In this document: positions 63,201 to 64,000 of the stretch, one piece after another | Layout of the letters: each line of letters starts with the position of its first letter | How positions within the stretch are numbered: position 1 is the first letter of the stretch | Assembly: GCF_000024025.1 (NCBI RefSeq) | Contig: NC_013131.1 | Coordinates: forward strand, 2,914,001 to 2,978,000 | DNA length: 64,000 bases | Direction of reading: 5' to 3' | DNA from: Catenulispora acidiphila DSM 44928 | GTDB lineage: Bacteria > Actinomycetota > Actinomycetes > Streptomycetales > Catenulisporaceae | Notes under the pieces: generated by a model | The model's input: only the letters and a program-made list of their open reading frames with translations | Told to the model about the DNA's origin: nothing | Database searches by the model: none | Translations under genes and position numbers: made by a program

Positions 63201-64000
63201 GGTAGCAACCCCGGCTCCAGCTTCAGCTTCGGCTTCGGCTTCAGCTTCGGTTCTGGCTTCGGGTTCGGCCACTGAGCCCCTGCCCGTGCGCCTCACCGAG
63301 CGCCTGACCGCCCTTGCCGCCGACACCATCGGTCGTGCGCTCGATCCGGGGGTGACGTTCCGGGACAATGCCTTTACGTCGTTTGACATGCTTCGGACTA
63401 TTGCGGTGCTGGAGCGGGGTTTTGGGACGTTGCCTAAGACGCTGCTGTTTGATCAGCCGACTGTTGGTGCTGTGGCGGCTGAGCTTGTTGAGCGGTTTGG
63501 TGAGGGGGCTGCTGAGCGCTTTCTTGGCGGGGATCGTGGTGAGGTGGTTCGGGGGCGGTCGGTGGGGATTTCGGCTGAGGTTCCGCTGGTCGGCGAGTCT
63601 GTGACGGTGGCCGTTCTCAAGCGCTCGCTGGCTGAGCATCCGGATCTTGCGGCGCTGGTTGCTGATCTGGACAGTGTTCATGCCAAGGAGGGTGGGCTGG
63701 CTGGGCGGGATATTGCGCCTTATGCCCTTATTGGTGCTGAGCGGCTCGGGTACTTCAACGTCTCGATGCGTGCTGACCTGCTCTTCGCCTGGAGCTATGT
63801 CGGGTCCGAGGAGTACTTTCCGGTGCTGGCTGCTGAGTTCTTCGCCTATGCGCGGGCGCGGGGGCTGCGTCCCAACTTCCTGTCGCTGCTGCCGTTGGAG
63901 TCGGTGGCCGGGGAGCCGATTACGGCTACGCCCTTTGGGGCGGTGCAGCGGTTGGAGAACCTGCCGGAGTTCAGTACGCGCGGCGGGAAGATGTCGCGGT
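45295..64000 (+). CDS. Giant trans-AT PKS (LnmJ-like), 3' end beyond the window: DH-ACP-KR / KS-ECH2-ACP / KS-DH-KR-cMT-ACP / KS-DH-KR-ACP / KS-ACP-ACP-LPG_synthase_C-like
   Basis: The frame from ATG 45295 (AGGAAGG just upstream) is open for at least 6235 codons. Domains: DH (His20, HxxxGxxxxP), ACP (Ser331), KR (Tyr703); KS (Cys973), ECH2 (1461-1702), ACP (Ser1850); KS (Cys2114), DH (His2531, Asp2672), KR (Tyr3086), C-methyltransferase (3255-3512, LEIGAGTGAGT), ACP (Ser3556); KS (Cys3813), DH (His4244, Pro of the motif replaced by Ser), KR (Tyr4837), ACP (Ser4974); KS (Cys5212), ACP (Ser5722), a 230-residue Ala-rich repeat linker, an ACP-like domain (Ser6029 in FTSFDML), then from about 6095 a region resembling the lysyl-phosphatidylglycerol synthase C-terminal GNAT fold. 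No internal AT domains. The order matches leinamycin LnmJ, which ends DUF-SH-TE; those parts would lie beyond 64000. A TTA codon sits at 60367. Confidence 0.93.
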   Translation, partial: MAQLAARVVLTRDDFIVRNHRVHGVAVLPGVAFLDIVFRMLAAAGEDVTRAVLRDVVFTEAVAADEGRDREIVCEIDADVDGMRAVRARSRWLGDGAESSPWSQNIAARLVFRDEPTPLDLDIKALQDSAVRVGDMSELYARARREDIDHGAPMRCSGPLYFGESSLLAHLTLEKPGDGQEEQFHLHPAKLDASTLAGFALTEVSGQHPFIPMFIQEFRAPRSIAGPCYLYVPRPETLAPSGDVITSDYALYDAEGRYLAGFQGLTCKRIRHPELITRLLPVLPEAEPAVDSPADANRLAEHLRTLIADRLGRAIEDIRTDVGFYELGLDSLALMDLGRELESAVGQALYPTLLFEYSDITSLAAHLVANYDVTLPQVTAAVDEALPEAEPAVTEFRAPRWASVPAEPADVAATVIAGPEAVDSELLADDIAVEIPADTDVETATRTLWRLAVSAAARTSTGPIRLTAVCRTPDLDAPIPAALAALARTITAETPQIRCRVVTGQQNSNIRSLLQIAGDDPVEAEIRIIDGRRQVRRWDLVPAADGNRQQVLRNGGAYLITGGAGGIAGLLTSHLVDRYGARVMLAGRRPEPAELGPVLREWNQRGGDVRYVEADVSGTDGGQRAIDAAREAFGMLNGVIHCAGVRRDRLYFRKEADDFAAVFGPKAHGTSALDAALGDSELDFFAVFSSVSATLANPGQADYAAANACAEAVVQRRASRPDRRGRSVAIAWPYWASGAMTVADDVVQRAAAEKGTAPLPTAQALTAFEDALAAGEPRLVVLHGDGGRIRDLLPMPEQAPEAVSAPDTTNDVPDATDDIAIIGMAGRFPQAPDVDAFWRNLAAGRDSITEIPADRWDADTDHDTAGWGGFLDSVDRFDPAFFGISRREAELMDPQERMFLTTSWHAVEDAGYAPDALRGRPVGVFAGVMWNHYQLLTDPGTGVAPTAMHSAIANRVSYTLDLTGPSLAVDTACSSSLYALHLAVQSLLLGECELALAGGVNASVHPQKYRQLAHGHWLSEDGRCRSFGIGGSGYVPGEGVGCVVLKPLAAALRDGDQVHGVIRASAVNHGGRTGGVTVPSPVAQASVVAEAVRRAGWAPETIGYVEAHGTGTSLGDPIEVEGLRRALTGERAVGRKVALGSVKSNIGHLEGAAGIAGVIKVLRQMRHGSIAPSLHSGELNPRIDFAGTPFVVPQQLTPWPRWDGQPRRAGVSAFGAGGANCHVLIEEAPVVTQYSESSATGPWLFVLSARTKDALRDQAAALAVHVTAAQSAGGLLERVAGLLGVSPDAVDPSATPRDLALGPADLRLLVDDADVGLDDTIEDLLHDHDLDLAAIATTLQVGRNAMKHRLAVVAGDAAELAEALNRYVGGDESASRVANSGPDDSAAPTDLVEAFTQGELRTVAESWLRGADVPWRECLASIGVPVRRVGLPGYPFQEESVWVGQWQSGTRSRRRAAAVLDLTPVVDTTGPEAELRILDDGLALITMRSPMFTAGLLAGLQDALAQAEADESVRAVVITGAGGVFSMGGTPQALASLAAGEGRFSDVPFLYEGLLRCTLPVVAALQGHASGGGLAFGLFADVAVLAEEADYRANFVAYGFTPGVGATFILEHRLGAAVATELMLTGRALRGSDLSRRGAGVTVVPATRVLATALDLARSMADKPPAAVRALKAELASRMLDRLPAVVEREVAMHEEVLGPEAAAVVQARFARTGQARAGQLPENSAKVGLHTVDELGAGNRPAPRKVELPATGESTVGGAVSAKVKLLAAGEPGADGGAIPTNVELRAADDSGASDRTVPARVDVHAAGEPSLGLTEVLAVVEEVVGDVLYLGPDELDRAVSFAEMGLDSVGAVELIGRLNQRFGTDLDSVAVYDHPTSPALAEGVRAALARSEASVAAALSPEPVVHPEPMPEAPKLARTGQIQLVQIDDAPAAPSNSATVEPIAVIGMSGRFPDAPNLETFWANLAAGRSSIREVPASRWDVQAHYDPDRRVPDRTYSKWAALLADPGAFDAPFFQLSPLDAEAMDPQQRLFLQESWHALEDAGYAADPGGVRRPWGVFVGCGAGDYADLLDQAGLGGTGQAFLGGDPSMLPARVAYLLNLSGPTVALDTACSSSLVAVDLACAALVRGECEMALAGGVAVMTTPKMHVWCSKTGMLSPTGRSAPFDATADGIVLGEAVGVVVLKPLSRALADGDHIHGVIRASGVNGDGRTNGITAPSAAAQAELIARVQARAGIGAEDVGYVEAHGTGTELGDPIEVKALTEVFRRTTDRAGYCGLGSVKGNIGHTTLAAGIAGLLKVLLALRRRQLPPSPGYTTPNPHLDLDSGPFYVVRELTPWQVEAGRDRVATVSSFGFSGTNCHVVVSEAPAGARDEPRREDAEPVLVTLSARTDAALARQVAELAERLDPATPLADVAYTLAVGRRRLARRAAFVASDHEEFRTLLKAFDASSGAQPDADTEDTPTRAALRRLGEDFVAGLDVDLADAMAGPGRRRVSLPTYPFDTKDYWPPVPAPTIMTITATDPVVADHRVGGVPVLPAAAGIAMAIEASEAQPMCLRSLRFLRPVQVVDRVQVRLETAGESFQLEDEQGAYLSGTFATAETEPGALDLATLTDLCERTESAQARYAEFARAGIEYRGDYKIIETLRYGAQDALATLRAVGSVRRPAVLDGAIQAAAPLVTAGEGALLPFAVDCVTVFAPDAIAHYSHVRREAENRFTVSIADESGQICARLEGVALRSAPVAVALNTADSMIFVPEWSEAQPGVPAPASRVAILADPGDPLAHALARHGGDASATIVPFDQASRLWGDPDQPFDTVHLLAPTEPADPVAVTTAAFRVIRDMIDAGLGRRGLTIALVVRGADSAGLIGLGSALAAEQPRWRVRSIDVSGDPAAADAALVTSADGALTVIRDGRPLRRRLVPVEPASPASSPVFRTNGVYVIVGGAGGIGLTLSRHLARTVGARIAWIGRRAEDATIRAARADVESLGGAVRYVSADVADAPALRTALDRTRAEFGPLNGVIHAALQLADRTLSTMTEQDLATVLTAKMTGTVALADAVRDDPLDFLAFFSTALSFAPAPGQGNYAAASTFQDAYALQLRDEGVPAVVVNWGFWGSVGAVAGPEYRTRFTALGIEPIEAEEGIAAFEHLLASGLPQALVVKGTPEGLARLGVVTGTANKDAVAPELAAAMHGYATLDRVARRLLTGRPAVSAALESVAADRAGLAEAVRDLLRRAADDDPAADPERDLVSDHPELTAHLTLLRRCADAVPEVLTGRKSGVEVLLPRGSADDVEAIYRGNPGSDFHHRLLAEQVAERADRIAAEQGRPARILEIGAGTGAGTAFVLRACDDNGSAPFIDFTDVSQAFLSRAEREFGQNHPRMAFRILDLEKDPIEQGFGPQSYDIVLAGNVLHATVDIAATLTRTRTLLRPGGLLLVNEVTRTSDFLTLTFGLTPGWWRFSDPGKRLPHTPLLSARQWKQALAGAGFSVRQIGGIPGLPADRLEQVVVAAQSPAGAEPATARAVRDYVKGVFAEVLKYDVADLDDTAQFDAFGIDSLVSLAIVDRFEADLGELPSTLLFEHQTIAVLADHLRDLRGDRLAEVLGMPQVSPVPVSVAAVELPAVDPEPVVRTERSDDADTADITDIAIIGVAGRYPGSPDLDTFWRNLAAGTDCVTEVPAERWDWREHFDPRRGRPHHTYGKWGGFIDGIDQFDAGFFGVLPRDAAAIDPQERLFLETAWSLLQDAGCLSAGRGRQATGVFVGTMYGSYGRLAAASGWPRGRYTDGHSSYWSIANRVSYTLDLRGPSLAVDSACSSSLTAVHLAAESLRRGECETAIAGGVNLLLHPAHLVALSSMGMLSDDGGCKVFDERANGFAPGEGVGAVLLKPLAAALADGDDVWAVLKGSHLNAGGRTAGYTVPNPNAQAELVVTALRRSGIDPRTLSYVEAHGTGTALGDPIEIAGLTRALREAGAPERCAVGSVKANIGHLEGAAGIAGLTKVLLQMRHGQIVPCANLEQTNPKIDLNASPLYLPTEAVDWPGDSPRRAGVSSFGAGGANAHLVLEGFDSALVSESDSFDSGEFVLLSARSAEQLRAMAGSMADFVQEHSSVAVADIAFTSQVGRAEFAERVAVPASDRDALVDSLRSFAEGKVGAGVVVGSGRESDLYDDASGVAFVRDLIRARDVAKLARLWAQGAPVRWRELWPGGARRRVALPGYPFQRRRFWLPEEDDVRAVTLVGPEATEHRVGGKRWASGAAVLEALGGAVGGGRLSDVRWLAPLDVEADGDRLRIVVERATVTASAGDRVVARAVTDADADLADTSRVVDLAAARARCSQQIDKAGFYAGLRAGGLEHGPGLRPVSELWVGAGEVLARLEASEAGSGRRLNAVLLDGALQTLAAVGDGRGVGWLPVGVDAVRSYAALPERCWAHGRELESAPGRRRFDIAVIDDAGRVLLALDGLQVAAGASSDTEVTIANSEPISTREVQPEVESGRSAIRYLRPSWTSAPAPAPNVAPPATVLLLGVGPVAEAVADHLLAAGSLCLAATGASRADFDLVLADLGGPADAIVHIPSPDAPFEPLLWSAVALLAHPERGAVRIVTASDASVPGTVALAAPLRTLALEHSGFAAATVDSATSARHLLDELARLDVSAPEAERVREVRYVGDERMVRELQEFAPPLAADGLALCAGGVYLVTGGAGGLGRIVARHLSSRAPVTVVLAGRSDLDEATRAELSAIAAPGSRIVYERADVSSADDVAELVSRVRRDHGPLRGLIHAAGVNRDALAVNKDARDIAEVLGAKYDGARHLDAATAREPLDFVVLFSSVAAQTGNLGQVDYTYANACLDEFAADREGRRLAGECSGRTVSIGWPLWEEGGMVAGDAARKLFARRWGSAPLATGDGLVALERAAAAGESCVVVDSVLMNAASASPAFVRRPAELADVEALLRTLASGFLLVDERHVDLDADLMDAGFDSISLTELVGHVNDHYGVDVLPTVLFECVNLAGFARYLVEVEQIGEPDTDPALVLDPVPEPEPLATPDLTPEPSPGPEPIAIVGMAAVLPGSEDLDAFWRHLVAGDDLITPVPDDRSDLRADPRTRDIRGGFLVDVRSFDAALFGISPREAALMDPQQRLFLQTVWRAVEDAGYPASALAGTDTGLFAGVAACDYDDLLRDHGVEIEAHTASGVANCVLANRVSHLLDLHGPSEAIDTACSSALVAVHRAVSAIRSGECSAALAGGVNVLLSPGLFVAFDKSGMLAADGRCKTFDAAADGYVRGEGVGVVYLKSLSQALADRDNIHALIRGSAVNHGGRAPSLTAPNPAAQARVVAAAHRGAGVDPLSVGYIEAHGTGTRLGDPIEIEGLKKAFADLGGEANEPWVALGSVKTNIGHLEAAAGIAGLLKTVLALEHGQLPPTLNLSEPNPLLRLAGTPFRLNDRLRDWRGAGRRAGVSSFGFGGTNAHVVLESAPETDADSADLRSFDHPIVLSAPSAQALTEYADRLADYLTDRPDTDLARFAATLQSGRERLAHRVGFVAADVAQALALLRIAASGADDEQLRRGVVRLARRGSVADVTADALSPEAAVAAWVAGEPAPWPSTPQGVRRLAGVPGFPFARTVHWFTGHRLETSVTPTSPIPNEPNVPGTPTRPERPKLRLAPAKNKTAIAVPPPSAAAKPEPPRVSQTTDTRPGDSLGVVGEHLAAVLGSAREEVPGDVAFADLGLDSILRMDLVRRINAALGIDLKADDLYEHDTAFTLAAHVATGGAAKTSSSPEAAAPKIAARGSAAPEAAAPTAAALAAAAPEAAAPTTAAFGSAALEAAALVTAGPEAAGPATSVLGATAPEIAMPEPAAPKIAARGSAAPEAAAPRAGAPAVAVLGAAAPEIAAPEAAAPRTAALGSGAPTAATLRSAAPEAAMLGAAAPEIAMPEPAAPKIAALGAAAPEAAALGVAAPEAAAPAAAAFGSAAPQAAAVATPAPASASASASASVLASGSATEPLPVRLTERLTALAADTIGRALDPGVTFRDNAFTSFDMLRTIAVLERGFGTLPKTLLFDQPTVGAVAAELVERFGEGAAERFLGGDRGEVVRGRSVGISAEVPLVGESVTVAVLKRSLAEHPDLAALVADLDSVHAKEGGLAGRDIAPYALIGAERLGYFNVSMRADLLFAWSYVGSEEYFPVLAAEFFAYARARGLRPNFLSLLPLESVAGEPITATPFGAVQRLENLPEFSTRGGKMSR
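50468..50731 (+). repeat. Five degenerate tandem repeats (about 54-57 nt) between ECH2 and ACP
   Basis: Five successive units encode (Ala/Arg)-(Lys/Arg/Asn)-Val-x-(Leu/Val)-x-Ala-x-(Gly/Asp)-(Glu/Asp) and then a Gly/Ala/Pro-rich half. The copies have diverged but keep phase, giving a roughly 88-residue flexible spacer before the ACP of the beta-branching module. Confidence 0.65.
62580..63200 (+). repeat. Ala/Pro-rich repeat linker in the last PKS module
   Basis: Dozens of imperfect copies of a unit reading Ala-Ala-Pro-Glu-Ala-Ala-Ala-(Pro/Leu) separate the two terminal carrier domains. A longer block (CCAGAAATTGCGATGCCCGA and following bases to GAAGCTGCCGCG) occurs near 62810-62887 and again near 63050-63127, with a partial third copy near 62620, showing block duplication. 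Confidence 0.75.

Noticed and set aside
1-64000. Insertion sequences, integrases, tRNA or rRNA genes
   Set aside because: No transposase or integrase motifs, paired terminal repeats or tRNA-like cloverleaf sequences were noticed on either strand; scanning by eye could miss a tRNA.

Overview
The window is high-GC DNA with GTG and TTG starts and rare TTA codons, typical of a Streptomyces-like filamentous actinomycete. Genus and species cannot be read from the sequence. Most of it is one secondary-metabolite locus: a trans-acyltransferase (trans-AT) hybrid NRPS-PKS cluster. Its modular order closely resembles the leinamycin (lnm) family. It also carries a complete threonine-chlorination cassette of the syringomycin SyrB1/SyrB2/SyrC type.

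Layout. 1-6.8 kb: a truncated gene at the left edge, an AfsR/SARP regulator, a DUF2079 membrane protein, and a divergent patatin/TetR pair with three operator-like repeats. 6.9-12.2 kb: an unknown protein with an HSHP motif, then a leftward run of AMP-ligase, amidase and FAD oxidoreductase. 12.4-17.5 kb: DHA2 exporter, terminator, FMO-like oxidoreductase, P450 and a duplicated-domain unknown protein. 17.6-18.7 kb: two small leftward genes (DUF3224, DUF1697) that look unrelated to biosynthesis. 19.1-26.3 kb: ferredoxin, AT-ER, adenylation-carrier protein, SyrB2-like halogenase and SyrC-like cysteine acyltransferase. 26.3-38.4 kb: Crp/Fnr regulator, NRPS-PKS, type II thioesterase, a second copy of the duplicated-domain protein, HMG-CoA synthase and ECH1. 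38.4-64 kb: two large PKS genes; the second starts at 45295 and is still open at the window edge (at least 6235 codons).

Proposed assembly line (inference). The A-PCP enzyme (pocket residues D,F,W,S,V,G,M,V,H close to the Thr code) loads threonine. The halogenase, whose iron site is HQA rather than HxD, chlorinates it. The Cys-nucleophile hydrolase moves the residue to the N-terminal carrier of the NRPS. Cy-Cy-A(Cys)-PCP-Ox then makes a thiazole. A KS lacking the HGTGT histidine passes the chain to AT-ACP-KS-KR-ACP-KS. The last protein carries DH-ACP-KR / KS-ECH2-ACP / KS-DH-KR-cMT-ACP / KS-DH-KR-ACP / KS-ACP-ACP-(lysyl-PG-synthase-like region). HMGS, discrete ECH1 and in-line ECH2 imply beta-branching. 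The donor ACP, a decarboxylating KS (or an LnmK-like enzyme), the C-S lyase (SH) and the TE expected for a leinamycin-type line are not in the window.

Unusual points: an AT domain fused to the front of a trans-AT PKS; a SyrB1/B2/C cassette inside a leinamycin-like line (from memory, the largimycin lrg cluster is the nearest known precedent for halogenation); ECH2 inside a module; paired paralogues of an uncharacterised alpha+beta-barrel-like protein; repeat-expanded linkers; and TTA codons in the Crp-like regulator and the terminal PKS.
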